Shown in pieces: positions 7,307 through 15,387 of a stretch of DNA of 64,000 nt. Below the pieces are notes generated by a model. The model was not told the DNA's origin. It saw only the letters and a list, made by a program, of their open reading frames with translations, and did not search any database. Origin of the DNA: CAKOSP01 sp964369845. Lineage in GTDB: Bacteria > Bacillota_I > Bacilli_A > RF39 > UBA660. Every line of letters begins with the position of its first letter. Positions within the stretch are counted from its first letter, which is position 1. A program made the translations under genes and the position numbers. The stretch lies in NCBI GenBank assembly GCA_964369845.1, contig CAYJFJ010000001.1, positions 1 through 64,000 of the forward strand, given 5' to 3'.

Positions 7307-7918
7307 ATGAAAAATAAAAAACAATTATTTATACTGGATAAAAGAAAGCAATTGCTATTACTTTCAACTATACTGTCTTTGACAGCAGGAGCTACTGCTT
7401 ATAAATATTTCAATAGTGATAATAAGGCAGATACTGAGAAATATATTGATGTAACAACAGTTATAGCAGCAATAGGTAGTGATGCTATATTACCTGAAGG
7501 TGAAAACAAAAGTGATATAAATTCCTTTTATTTTGAAAATGACGTTTATTTACCAGTGTCAAGTTTAGAAAACTTATCATTTGATGCAATTGTTCAAGAG
7601 AGTGTTGACTTAAAATATACTGGAATATCTAGTGAAAATTATTTTCCAGCGATGTATGAAGCACCTAGAGAAACAGTTTTATTAATTCAAGGAACAAAAG
7701 AAATTACATTTGAAAAAATCAACTGTGAAAGTGAAGCGCTACTAATTGATAATGAGTGGTTTGTACCATTTAGTGCAATCCAAAAAGTAACAAATTTACA
7801 AATAGAATATTTTACAAATGGAACTGATTTTTCAGAAGCAAAGAAAAATGATGATGATGTCGTAAGAGTAATAAAAAGAGTAACTAATATGAATGAAATA
7901 GTACCAAATAACAAATAG
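7307..7918 (+). CDS. Membrane-anchored exported protein, unknown
   Basis: 203 aa. A basic N-terminus (MKNKKQLFILDKRKQ) precedes one hydrophobic helix (LLLLSTILSLTAGATAYKYF), then an extracytoplasmic region of about 165 residues. Segments such as NDVYLPVSSLENLSF and NEWFVPFSAIQKVTNLQIEYF resemble the repeated beta units of copper-amine-oxidase-N/stalk domains (V-y-v-P-l-r-x-l), but the match is weak. No enzyme motif. RBS AAGGGGG. Driven by a consensus promoter with a palindromic operator and closed by a terminator, so it is a single, tightly controlled gene. Confidence 0.75.
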   Translation: MKNKKQLFILDKRKQLLLLSTILSLTAGATAYKYFNSDNKADTEKYIDVTTVIAAIGSDAILPEGENKSDINSFYFENDVYLPVSSLENLSFDAIVQESVDLKYTGISSENYFPAMYEAPRETVLLIQGTKEITFEKINCESEALLIDNEWFVPFSAIQKVTNLQIEYFTNGTDFSEAKKNDDDVVRVIKRVTNMNEIVPNNK

Positions 7919-7936
7919 GTACACTTAAATAAACAA

Positions 7937-7968
7937 AAACAGACTAATTAATCATAGTCTGTTTTTTT
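7937..7968 (+). terminator. Intrinsic terminator
   Basis: AAAACAGACTA (7937-7947) pairs perfectly with TAGTCTGTTTT (7955-7965), then T's. Confidence 0.8.
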
Positions 7969-7977
7969 ATGCAATAA

Positions 7978-8091
7978 TTATTTATTGTCGTTATCTTTAT
8001 CTTTTCCGTTATGTTTAGAATTTTCTTTATGAGCTTGAATAGCTTTTTTTATATTTTTTCTAGAAGCTGCTCTACTTTTATTAGTTGACAT
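7978..8091 (-). CDS. Small basic hydrophilic protein, 37 aa
   Basis: A short gene with an excellent ribosome site: GGAGGAGATAAT directly before the ATG (8091-8089). The product reads MSTNKSRAASRKNIKKAIQA, then HKENSKHNGKDKDNDNK. It is Lys/Asn-rich, with a possible short amphipathic helix (residues 8-25) and a charged disordered tail, and no membrane segment. I do not recognise a family; the N-terminal half recalls small basic nucleic-acid- or ribosome-associated peptides, but that is only composition. It is convergent with the exported protein to its left and may share that terminator. Confidence 0.6.
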   Translation of the reverse strand: MSTNKSRAASRKNIKKAIQAHKENSKHNGKDKDNDNK

Positions 8092-8179
8092 ATTATCTCC
8101 TCCTTATAATTTTATTATGGTATTAAATAAAAAAAATATAATGGAATATTTTAGTAAAAAATAACTTGTAATAGAATAG

Positions 8180-8208
8180 TTGATAAATTAGCAAAAAAAT
8201 GTTATTAT
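8180..8208 (+). promoter_or_regulatory. Sigma-A promoter for the thioredoxin-CcdA operon
   Basis: TTGATA (8180-8185), 17 bases, TATTAT (8203-8208). Leader about 18 bases with CCGGAGGC before ATG 8234. Confidence 0.7.
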
Positions 8209-8233
8209 TCTTTTGATACAAACCGGAGGCAAA

Positions 8234-8752
8234 ATGAATAAAAGCAAGAAAATACTTAGAATTATACTACCTATATTTATAGTAGTAGTTTTAGTAAATA
8301 TATATTTCTTTAAAAACGAAGCTTATGCTTTTAGTGAAGAAAATAATAAATTTTATAGTGATTTATATGTTAATAGCTTAAATGTAGAAAAATTAAAAGA
8401 AAAGCAAATGCCAATAATACTAGATTTTGGTGTAAGTTCATGTGTTCCGTGCATCAATATGAAAGATGATTTAGAAAAATTATTTGATAAATATCATAAT
8501 CAAGCATCTATTTTATTTGTAGATGCAGTAAAATATCCTGAGTTAGATAATGATTTTTATGTTGAAGTTGTTCCAACACAAGTTTTTTTCACAGCTGAGG
8601 GTTTACCATTTATACCTAGTGAAAATTTAAAAGAAGAGATTACAGGGTTCATTTATGAATACGATGAAAATGAAAATATAGTAAATACATATCATCAAGG
8701 AGAATTAACATTTGAACAATTAGAAAAAATATTGAAAGAAATGGGTGTTTAA
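8234..8752 (+). CDS. Membrane-anchored thioredoxin-fold protein (CVPC)
   Basis: 172 aa from ATG 8234 (RBS CCGGAGGC); an in-frame ATG at 8213 overlaps the region before the RBS. One N-terminal signal-anchor helix (residues 8-26), then an extracytoplasmic thioredoxin fold with active-site C70-V-P-C73 (in FGVSSCVPCINM) and the cis-Pro region VEVVPTQVFF. Its stop codon overlaps the start of a CcdA-like gene. The pair fits an extracytoplasmic dithiol/disulfide relay: CcdA carries electrons across the membrane to the thioredoxin. No cytochrome c maturation gene is in the window, so the client is open. Confidence 0.85.
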   Translation: MNKSKKILRIILPIFIVVVLVNIYFFKNEAYAFSEENNKFYSDLYVNSLNVEKLKEKQMPIILDFGVSSCVPCINMKDDLEKLFDKYHNQASILFVDAVKYPELDNDFYVEVVPTQVFFTAEGLPFIPSENLKEEITGFIYEYDENENIVNTYHQGELTFEQLEKILKEMGV

Positions 8753-9441
8753 TGTTAAATCAGTGGCTTAATACATTAAGTTTAGCTATAGACAGTTATG
8801 TATATTTAGCACCAATAATAGTAATTATAGCAGGAATATTAACATCATTAACACCATGTTCTTTATCAAGTATTCCTCTTATAATAGGAGTTGTAGGTAG
8901 CACGGTAAATGATTCTAAAAAAGCATTTAAGTTATCGTTGATTTTTGCGATAGGGTCTGCAATAACTTTTACTGTATTTGGCATTTTAGCATCATTAGCA
9001 GGTAATTTAATAGGTTCATCATCAAGTGTTTGGTATGTAATACTAAGTGTAATAATGATATTAATGTCACTACAAACCTTTGGGTTATATGAAATTATTC
9101 CATCAACATATATGACTTCAAAAAATACAAAAAAAGGATATTTAGGAGCATTAATAGCAGGTATTTTTGCGGGTGTTTTTTCATCACCTTGCTCAACGCC
9201 TGTATTAGTGGCACTTCTTGCAGTGGTGGGAAGTGAAGGAAATATATTATGGGGAGCATTTTTACTTCTTTTATATTCAGTAGGACATGGCTTTTTATCT
9301 GTAGTAGCCGGAACAAGTTTAGGTTTTTCAAAAAAATTATCAAAAAGTAAAAGTTATCAAAAATTAAGTGTAATTATAAACTTCATATTAGGAAGTTTAA
9401 TATTACTGCTAGGTTTTTACATGTTTTATCTAGGAGTTTAG
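8752..9441 (+). CDS. CcdA/DsbD-family transmembrane electron transporter
   Basis: 229 aa, six predicted membrane helices. Two conserved Cys sit in the family's proline-flanked positions: AGILTSLTPCSLSSIPL in helix 1 and AGVFSSPCSTPVLVALLAV in helix 4. These Cys pass reducing equivalents from cytoplasmic thioredoxin to extracytoplasmic partners. The start ATG overlaps the stop of the thioredoxin gene (TAATG), so they are translationally coupled. Ends in a hairpin terminator. Confidence 0.88.
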   Translation: MLNQWLNTLSLAIDSYVYLAPIIVIIAGILTSLTPCSLSSIPLIIGVVGSTVNDSKKAFKLSLIFAIGSAITFTVFGILASLAGNLIGSSSSVWYVILSVIMILMSLQTFGLYEIIPSTYMTSKNTKKGYLGALIAGIFAGVFSSPCSTPVLVALLAVVGSEGNILWGAFLLLLYSVGHGFLSVVAGTSLGFSKKLSKSKSYQKLSVIINFILGSLILLLGFYMFYLGV

Positions 9442-9461
9442 CAAAAGCTAAATTCTTTTTT
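9437..9461 (+). terminator. Intrinsic terminator after ccdA-like gene
   Basis: TTTAGC-AAAA-GCTAAA followed by a T-run. Confidence 0.6.
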
Positions 9462-9873
9462 AATTTAAAATTACAATACTTAAATTAAGTATAAAAGCAA
9501 AGATAAGCCAAATGAAATAAGGGATTTGTAAATAAAAGGCATTCTTATTTATGTTGTAAAATTGTATTAGCATTAAAATAACGAAAAATATTAGTATAAT
9601 TATCCATATAAGACCTAATAGCGGGCTAATAGAAAAAAATAACGGCCATAGTAAGTTTATTATAAGTTGTATATAAAAAAGTTTTAAACTTCCATTGCTA
9701 TTTTTTATAAGGTAAGAAGAAAAACCCATTAGTAAATAAAGAATAGACCACATTATAGGAAATATAATATTAGGAGGATAAAAAATAGGTTTAATAAAAT
9801 TATCATAATCTGTAAAATTACTAGTCAGTAATCCAGTTAAAGTTCCCAAAAGTAAAGGAATAAATATTTGCAT
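9460..9873 (-). CDS. TspO/MBR-family membrane protein
   Basis: 137 aa with five hydrophobic segments filling almost the whole chain. Family marks are an aromatic-Pro pair after helix 1 (KPIFYPPNIIFPIMWSILYL, the P-x-W-x-f-x-x-v-W-x-x-L-Y block), QLIINLLWPLFF and the C-terminal PYFIWLIFAFILN (Y-x-x-W-x-x-f-A). TspO proteins bind porphyrins and related ligands and are linked to stress or tetrapyrrole handling. RBS AGGTGATT. Slightly shorter than usual (about 155 aa). Confidence 0.85.
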   Translation of the reverse strand: MQIFIPLLLGTLTGLLTSNFTDYDNFIKPIFYPPNIIFPIMWSILYLLMGFSSYLIKNSNGSLKLFYIQLIINLLWPLFFSISPLLGLIWIIILIFFVILMLIQFYNINKNAFYLQIPYFIWLIFAFILNLSIVILN

Positions 9874-9934
9874 AAAAAATCACCTAATAAATTATATGGG
9901 AAAAAATGAAAAATATAAGTAAAACAAATATAAA

Positions 9935-9963
9935 TTGACACTAATAATGACGTATGTTACAAT
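9935..9963 (+). promoter_or_regulatory. Sigma-A extended -10 promoter
   Basis: TTGACA (9935-9940), 17 bases, TACAAT (9958-9963) with TGT upstream. It drives the gene at 10001 and explains why the TTG at 9935 is not a start codon. Confidence 0.75.
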
Positions 9964-10000
9964 AAAAAAAATAGTTATAAAACTGTTTCAGGAGGAAAAA

Positions 10001-11086
10001 ATGAAAAAATATCAGATGTATGAATGCACAAAAAACGTAGTATCAGTGAGTGAAGGTAACTTTGAATGTAATAACGGGTTATCTAATTTAATTCAAAAAA
10101 TAGCAAATAAAAATAAAGTAGGAGCTGCTATAACAAATAATTCAGGTGTTCCTTGTCGAAATTTAAGTTATATACCAAATTCAGTAGTTAATCCAACTGC
10201 AAAATTGTATGTAGGTCCAATGTCAGAAATTTATGTAGAAAAGCTTGAAAAGGACATAAAAGAAACGAAAGATATTATAAATAAAAGAAAAATCTATATA
10301 CATGAAGATTCAGAAATTTATATAGATGGAAAAAAACAAGAAAATATAGAAAAAGCAAGAAAAGAATTAAAAAGTAATTTAGAAAGCATAAAATTTTTAT
10401 CATCCGCTGATTTTAGCTATAAATTGTATAAACAATTGGGAAATAAAGAAAAAATTATATTGCTTGAAGGAGAAGAACCTAGTAATATTCAAAATAGTAT
10501 GAGAAAAATGAATAGTATGAATGATATTTTAAGTTATATGTTCTGGCTGAAAAAATATTATTTGACTAATATATCTATTGCAAAATATAGTACTATGACA
10601 AATGATGAAATATATTCAGAGAACTCAAATTACGATAAATTACTCCATGAATATACACTGCGAATATTAGATTACTTGCCAAATGATGTGCTTGGAGATG
10701 CTGACTATCCATCGTATGACAGAAGAAAAGAATTAGAATTTTTCTATTACAAATTACAAGGATATGACAAATATTATAGTAGATACTCAAATAAATTTAT
10801 AGATTGTAAAACAGATGAATTACCAACTCCAGAAAGAAAAAATAGTGTAAGTAGAATGCCTCTGGGCGAACCAATCGTAAATGTTGCAAAAATCTTAGAA
10901 GCTTGTCAAAAAAACAATACTGGATTTTTATTACTGAATGGAAAAGATGGGTTTGAAACAGAAAAAATGAATCAAATTGCAGATCATATTGGAAAAATGG
11001 CAAATTGTGAAGTGATAAATTACGAATTAGGGTCTGAAAATAAAACTCGAAAACTAAAAAAAGGAGATTTTTCAATTAGATTTTAA
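10001..11086 (+). CDS. Unknown 361-aa cytoplasmic protein
   Basis: Start at ATG 10001 with the strong RBS CAGGAGGAAA. I recognise no family. The N-terminal 80 residues are globular with scattered Cys (ECTK, FECNN, VPCRN), followed by a charged coiled-coil stretch (about residues 75-130, KLEKDIKETKDIINKRK then KARKELKSNLESIKF). The C-terminal half is Tyr-rich (YYKLQGYDKYYSRYSNKF). No signal peptide or membrane helix. Monocistronic between its own promoter and a terminator. The coiled coil and lack of relatives I can name would fit a phage or accessory-element protein, but nothing proves it. Confidence 0.65.
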   Translation: MKKYQMYECTKNVVSVSEGNFECNNGLSNLIQKIANKNKVGAAITNNSGVPCRNLSYIPNSVVNPTAKLYVGPMSEIYVEKLEKDIKETKDIINKRKIYIHEDSEIYIDGKKQENIEKARKELKSNLESIKFLSSADFSYKLYKQLGNKEKIILLEGEEPSNIQNSMRKMNSMNDILSYMFWLKKYYLTNISIAKYSTMTNDEIYSENSNYDKLLHEYTLRILDYLPNDVLGDADYPSYDRRKELEFFYYKLQGYDKYYSRYSNKFIDCKTDELPTPERKNSVSRMPLGEPIVNVAKILEACQKNNTGFLLLNGKDGFETEKMNQIADHIGKMANCEVINYELGSENKTRKLKKGDFSIRF

Positions 11087-11163
11087 ATAGAATTTTTAAG
11101 AACATTAGGTCATTGAAAATTTTTAGAGAGTTTATAGGCAAAAAACAATAATTTTGATTAGAT

Positions 11164-11187
11164 AAAGCGTTAACGCGCTTTTTATTT
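11164..11187 (+). terminator. Intrinsic terminator
   Basis: AAAGCG (11164-11169) pairs with CGCTTT (11176-11181), followed by T-rich sequence. Confidence 0.65.
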
Positions 11188-11218
11188 TGATTTGATTTAC
11201 AGGAAAGAAGATAACTAT

Positions 11219-11247
11219 TTGACACTGAAGATGTAATAAAGTATAAT
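11219..11247 (+). promoter_or_regulatory. Consensus promoter of the murL-murD operon
   Basis: TTGACA (11219-11224), 17 bases, TATAAT (11242-11247), both boxes perfect. About 28 bases of leader with AAGGGGAAA. Confidence 0.85.
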
Positions 11248-11282
11248 AAAACAAATAAAATTTATGAAAAAGGGGAAATAAT

Positions 11283-12650
11283 ATGATAGATAGATACAGT
11301 GATTTTTTACGATTTAGAGAAAAGTATAAAACATTTAAATATAAAGCATATGAATATGTAATTAATAAAGATAATATTGAAATAAGTTATGAGTTTGAAA
11401 TAGAAGGATTAGAAACATTTAAACCTACATGGAAGCTAGATATAATTAATGAGAATAAAGATATAAATTTAGATAAAGTAGAGTCTTTAGTTTTTTCTCT
11501 TGGAATGGTAGAGTTAGTTTCATATTGGAAACTTACGTGTAGTGAAAATATTGAAATAGATTGTTTTAATTTAAATGAAGAAGAAATTACTTGGTGGAAA
11601 AAGTTATATAAAAAAGGATTAGGAGAATTTTATTATTTAAATAATATAAATCCAGATTTAGATTATATGACTATTACATGTAATTCTGATAAAAAATTAA
11701 ATGTAGAAACTGAGGAGCAAATTTCAAAAGAAAATGTATTAGTTCCAGTAGGTGGAGGAAAAGATTCAATTGTAAGTTTAGAACTTTTAAAAAATAAGTT
11801 TAATGTATATCCATTTATTATAAATCCAAGGGGAGCTACAACTAATTCAGTTAAAAGATCTAATTTAGAAAATAAATTATTAGTAGCTGAAAGAAAACTT
11901 GATACTAAGATAGTTGAATTAAATAAAAAAGGTTTTTTAAATGGACATACTCCTTTTTCTGCAATGGTAGCATTTTCAACAGTGTTAGTTGCATATTTAA
12001 ATAATTTAGGTTATGTAGCATTATCAAATGAAGCAAGTGCTAATGAAAGTACAGTAAAAGGAACTGAAGTCAATCATCAATATTCAAAAAGTTTTGAATT
12101 TGAAGAAGATTTTACAGTGTATCATAATTCATTTATAAAAAGCCCAGTAAATTATTTTAGTTTCTTAAGACCATTATCTGAAATGCAAATAGCTAAATTA
12201 GTAGCGGGTTTCGAAAATTATCATGATATTTTCAGAAGCTGTAATGTAGGAAGTAAAGAAGATATATGGTGCTCTGCATGTCCTAAATGTTTATTTGTAT
12301 ATACTATGTTGGCTCCTTATTTAGCTGAGGAAAAAATGGTAAAAATATTTGGTAAAAATCTTTTAGATGAAGAAAACTTAATGGAAGATTTTCAAAAATT
12401 AACAGGAATATTAGAAGAAAAACCATTTGAATGTGTTGGAGAAATAGATGAAGTAAAATCATCACTTAATATAATTTTACACAATTATGAAAAAGAAGGT
12501 AAGAAGTTACCGGTATTGCTAAGTTTCTTTAAAGAAAATTTCAAAGAAGAAACTTATGTGAATTTTGATAAATACTATAATGAAGAAAATAATTTACCAA
12601 GTAAATTTGCTGATGTAATAAAAAATAATGAGGTTCTTTATGAAAAATAA
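11283..12650 (+). CDS. murL: MurL-type UDP-MurNAc-L-Ala-L-Glu epimerase
   Basis: 455 aa. Matches MurL: a PP-loop-like ATP site VPVGGGKDSIVSLELL, FIINPRGATTNSV, GHTPFSAMVAFSTVLVAYLN, ALSNEASANESTV, VNHQYSKSFEFE and the Cys cluster FRSCNV, then IWCSACPKCLFVY. MurL, described in Xanthomonas, uses ATP to epimerise the terminal L-Glu of UDP-MurNAc-L-Ala-L-Glu to D-Glu. It works with a MurD variant that adds L-Glu, so glutamate racemase becomes unnecessary for this step. The gene overlaps a murD-like gene by 11 bases, as expected for that pathway. Own consensus promoter. Cytoplasmic. Confidence 0.85.
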   Translation: MIDRYSDFLRFREKYKTFKYKAYEYVINKDNIEISYEFEIEGLETFKPTWKLDIINENKDINLDKVESLVFSLGMVELVSYWKLTCSENIEIDCFNLNEEEITWWKKLYKKGLGEFYYLNNINPDLDYMTITCNSDKKLNVETEEQISKENVLVPVGGGKDSIVSLELLKNKFNVYPFIINPRGATTNSVKRSNLENKLLVAERKLDTKIVELNKKGFLNGHTPFSAMVAFSTVLVAYLNNLGYVALSNEASANESTVKGTEVNHQYSKSFEFEEDFTVYHNSFIKSPVNYFSFLRPLSEMQIAKLVAGFENYHDIFRSCNVGSKEDIWCSACPKCLFVYTMLAPYLAEEKMVKIFGKNLLDEENLMEDFQKLTGILEEKPFECVGEIDEVKSSLNIILHNYEKEGKKLPVLLSFFKENFKEETYVNFDKYYNEENNLPSKFADVIKNNEVLYEK

Positions 12651-13908
12651 TATAAAAAAATTAATTGAAAATAAAAAAGTTTTGATACTAGGATTTGGAA
12701 AAGAAGGAAAGTCAACATTTGATTTTTTGAATAACATAGGTGGATATGCTTCTTTAGACATAGCGGATAGTAAAGAAGAAAGTCCGAATTTAAGTAATGT
12801 ATATCATGGTGGAGTTGATTATCAAAAAGTAATAAACAGTTATGATATAGTTTTTAAAAGTCCAGGAGTAGAACTTGAAGAAAAAACTCATGAAGCGCTT
12901 ATTACAAGTCAAATGACTCTTTTCTTAGAAAATTATCATAATCAAATAATTGGAGTAACAGGTACAAAAGGAAAAAGTACAACCGTATCTATAATTAATC
13001 ATGTATTAAGTTATTTTGGAAAAGATGTTATTTTATGTGGTAACATTGGTTTTCCAGCGTTTGATATAATTGATAAAATAACTAGCGAAAGCATCATAGT
13101 TACAGAGCTTTCTTCATACCAACTTGAAGAAATTAAATATTCACCTAAAACTGCACTATTTTTAAATATTTATGAAGATCATTTACAAAGATATAAAGTA
13201 ATAGATAAATATTTTGATGCAAAAGCAAATATTTATAAATTTCAAGAGAGTAGTGATACACTTTTAGTTGGTGAAAATGTTTACGATTTAATAAATAAAG
13301 AAAATAAAAAGTTAATAACAGAAAAAGATGTACCAGGATTTTTAAAAGATAATTATAGCAAATTAAAGTTAAAAGGTGAAAAAAATTTACTTAATATAAC
13401 ATTTGCATATACAGTTTTAAAAGAATATGGTATTACAGAAGAAATGATGCAAGAAGCAATGGAGTGTTTTGAGCCATTAGCACATAGACTAGAGTTTGTT
13501 GCAACGGTAAATAAAGTAGATTATTATGATGATTCTATTTCAACAACAGTAGAGTCTGCAATAAATGCAGTTACTAGTATAAAAAATACAAAAACTTTAC
13601 TTCTAGGTGGAGTAGATAGAGGAATAAATTATAATTTAATAGTAGATTTTATTAAAAATTCTAGTTTAGATAATATTTTATTAATGTATGCATCAGGAGA
13701 AAAAATTTATAATTTGTTAAAAGAAGCTAATATTGATAAAAATTATATTTTATTTAATAATTTAGATGAATGTGTATCATGGTCTTTAGAAAATTGTAAA
13801 GAAAATACTGCATGTATATTATCACCAGCATCAGCAAGTCATGGTTATTTTAAAAATTTTGAAGATAGAGGAGATTATTTTCAAATGTTAGTAAAAAAGG
13901 GAAACTAA
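12640..13908 (+). CDS. murD: MurD-family ligase, probably MurD2 (UDP-MurNAc-L-Ala-L-Glu synthetase)
   Basis: 422 aa from ATG 12640 (GAGG six bases upstream); an ATG at 12628 is in frame but has no RBS. Mur-ligase signatures are all present: P-loop GVTGTKGKSTT, TELSSYQLEEI, LNIYEDHLQRY, YYDDSISTTVESA and LSPASASHGYFKNFEDRGDYF. Canonical MurD adds D-Glu to UDP-MurNAc-L-Ala. Coupling to murL (11-base overlap) predicts the MurD2 activity that adds L-Glu instead (inference from context). It could still be the only MurD; a second copy elsewhere cannot be excluded. Confidence 0.88.
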   Translation: MKNNIKKLIENKKVLILGFGKEGKSTFDFLNNIGGYASLDIADSKEESPNLSNVYHGGVDYQKVINSYDIVFKSPGVELEEKTHEALITSQMTLFLENYHNQIIGVTGTKGKSTTVSIINHVLSYFGKDVILCGNIGFPAFDIIDKITSESIIVTELSSYQLEEIKYSPKTALFLNIYEDHLQRYKVIDKYFDAKANIYKFQESSDTLLVGENVYDLINKENKKLITEKDVPGFLKDNYSKLKLKGEKNLLNITFAYTVLKEYGITEEMMQEAMECFEPLAHRLEFVATVNKVDYYDDSISTTVESAINAVTSIKNTKTLLLGGVDRGINYNLIVDFIKNSSLDNILLMYASGEKIYNLLKEANIDKNYILFNNLDECVSWSLENCKENTACILSPASASHGYFKNFEDRGDYFQMLVKKGN

Positions 13909-13927
13909 ACAATTTGTTTGGTTTTTT
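13905..13927 (+). terminator. Terminator after murD
   Basis: CTAAAC-AATTT-GTTTGG hairpin (one U-G pair) and T6; it overlaps the murD stop. Confidence 0.65.
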
Positions 13928-13928
13928 C

Positions 13929-13976
13929 TTGACATAAAATAATTTATGATGTATACTTAAGTAGTAATCGTTACTA
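13929..13976 (+). promoter_or_regulatory. Promoter with Fur/PerR-type box
   Basis: TTGACA (13929-13934), 17 bases, TATACT (13952-13957). A palindrome TAGTAA-TCG-TTACTA (13962-13976) lies at the expected transcription start and fits the 7-1-7 geometry of PerR/Fur boxes. It precedes a PerR-like gene, suggesting autoregulation of the regulator-rubrerythrin operon. Confidence 0.75.
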
Positions 13977-13989
13977 TTAAGGAGGAAAT

Positions 13990-14349
13990 GTGAGAAATTC
14001 TAATCAAAGAAATTTAGTACTTGAAATTGTCAATAATTCAAAAGATCATTTAAATACTGACCAAATTTATAATATAGCTAGAGAAACAATGCCAAATATA
14101 AGTTTAGGAACAGTTTATAGAAATATAAACCAATTAGTAGAAAATAATATGATTTTAAGAATAAAAACCAATGAAGGTTTAGATCGATTTGACAACATAC
14201 ATGTAAAGCATAATCACTTTATTTGTAGTAAATGTCACAAGATAATTGATATCTATGATAAAATAGAATTAAACATAACTTCTATAGACGGTAACATTGT
14301 AAACGATTATGAAATTAAATTTATAGGAATCTGTAATGAGTGTAAATAA
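13990..14349 (+). CDS. Fur-family regulator, PerR-like
   Basis: 119 aa starting at GTG 13990 (AAGGAGG four bases before); no ATG is in frame nearby. Family layout: winged helix with TDQIYNIAR and SLGTVYRNINQLVEN (recognition helix), then a metal-binding region GLDRFDNIHVKHNHFICSKC and C-terminal ICNECK. Two CxxC pairs form the structural zinc site. His/Asp around DNIHVKHNH supply the regulatory metal site. Rubrerythrin lies 17 bases downstream in the same transcript, and a PerR-type box covers the promoter. This points to peroxide sensing rather than iron uptake. Shorter than B. subtilis PerR (145 aa), mainly at the N-terminus. Confidence 0.85.
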   Translation: MRNSNQRNLVLEIVNNSKDHLNTDQIYNIARETMPNISLGTVYRNINQLVENNMILRIKTNEGLDRFDNIHVKHNHFICSKCHKIIDIYDKIELNITSIDGNIVNDYEIKFIGICNECK

Positions 14350-14366
14350 ATAAGGAGGAAATTATT

Positions 14367-14906
14367 ATGGAATTAAAAGGAACTAAAACTGAGCAAAACT
14401 TACAAAGTGCATTTGCTGGTGAAAGTCAAGCAAGAAACAAGTATACTTACTATGCTGCAAAAGCAAGAAAAGAAGGGTATGAACAAATAGCGGCAATTTT
14501 CGAAGAAACTGCTTTCAACGAAAAAGAACATGCTAAATTATGGTTTAAATTGCTACATGGTAATGATGTACCATCAACAATTGAAAACTTAAAAGATGCA
14601 GCTGCTGGTGAAAACTATGAACATACAAATATGTATGCAGAATTTGCTGCAACAGCAAAAGAAGAAGGATTTACAAGAATTGCTTATTTATTCGAAGAAG
14701 TTGGTAAAATAGAAAAAGAACATGAAGAAAGATACAACAAATTACTAGCTAATATTGAAGGAGAATTAGTATTCTCTAAAGATAACGATGCAATTTGGAA
14801 ATGTAGAAACTGTGGACATATCGTAATTGGTAAAAAAGCTCCAGAAATGTGCCCAGTATGTGCTCATCCAAAAGCATTTTTCGAAGTAAGTGCTGAAAAT
14901 TATTAA
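14367..14906 (+). CDS. rbr: Rubrerythrin
   Basis: 179 aa. The N-terminal four-helix diiron domain has the ligand motifs GESQARNKY, ETAFNEKEHAKLW, EFAATAKEEGF and FEEVGKIEKEHEERY. The C-terminal rubredoxin domain has CRNCGH and CPVCAHP for the FeS4 centre. It reduces hydrogen peroxide to water in anaerobes, accepting electrons from rubredoxin or NAD(P)H reductases. Standard length, very strong RBS AAGGAGGAA. Codon use is less A-ending and richer in GCT/GGT than its neighbours, suggesting high expression. Cotranscribed with the PerR-like gene. Confidence 0.95.
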   Translation: MELKGTKTEQNLQSAFAGESQARNKYTYYAAKARKEGYEQIAAIFEETAFNEKEHAKLWFKLLHGNDVPSTIENLKDAAAGENYEHTNMYAEFAATAKEEGFTRIAYLFEEVGKIEKEHEERYNKLLANIEGELVFSKDNDAIWKCRNCGHIVIGKKAPEMCPVCAHPKAFFEVSAENY

Positions 14907-14909
14907 TAG

Positions 14910-14934
14910 AAACTGATTTATATCAGTTTTTTTA
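14910..14934 (+). terminator. Intrinsic terminator after rubrerythrin
   Basis: AAACTGAT-TTAT-ATCAGTTT, then T's. Confidence 0.8.
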
Positions 14935-15025
14935 TGCTAAAAATTAAAAAAAGTTACAAATATACACTAACTAACTACAAGAAAATAAACATATAACATA
15001 CTATATTATATAAAGGAGTGATGTT

Positions 15026-15379
15026 TTGGAAGATGTAGCAAGGTTAATAAGTGATTATGGTTTTATATTCGTATTCTTTATAATCATTTTATATTTCATA
15101 ATAAAATACGGAGATAAATACTTTAAAATGTCACTTAATAGAATGGAAAATAAAAACTATATGATAGATGTACTTCAAAAAAGTTTGGAAAATTCTATTG
15201 ATATTACAAAACATAATACAAAAGTAATAGAAAATAACTCTTTAATTATAAAAAATTATACAGATAATGCTCATAAACTTGAAAATAAAATAGATTTTTT
15301 AAGACAAGAAATAAGAGAAAATGATATAAAAACAAATGAGTTATTAACCGAGATAAAAATTATAAAGGACCGAATGTGA
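15026..15379 (+). CDS. BhlA/UviB-like holin-associated small membrane protein
   Basis: 117 aa with a TTG start (AAAGGAG seven bases upstream, no usable ATG). One N-terminal membrane helix (residues 9-25, YGFIFVFFIIILYFIIKYG) is followed by a long hydrophilic coiled coil rich in Asn and Lys. That is the plan of bacteriocin/holin-like UviB and BhlA proteins, though this one is longer. It overlaps the next gene, a phage holin, at the stop codon. I see no endolysin, tail or capsid gene around, so the pair is orphaned. Confidence 0.6.
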   Translation: MEDVARLISDYGFIFVFFIIILYFIIKYGDKYFKMSLNRMENKNYMIDVLQKSLENSIDITKHNTKVIENNSLIIKNYTDNAHKLENKIDFLRQEIRENDIKTNELLTEIKIIKDRM

Positions 15380-15387
15380 GGTGTGAA

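Noticed and set aside
7977..8100. Non-coding spacer between 7918 and 8213
   Set aside because: A perfect Shine-Dalgarno and complete short frame on the minus strand make a small gene more likely.
15376..15387. GTG 15376 as holin start
   Set aside because: Possible (GTGA overlap) but the family N-terminus begins at the ATG 12 bases later, which has its own GAGGTG.
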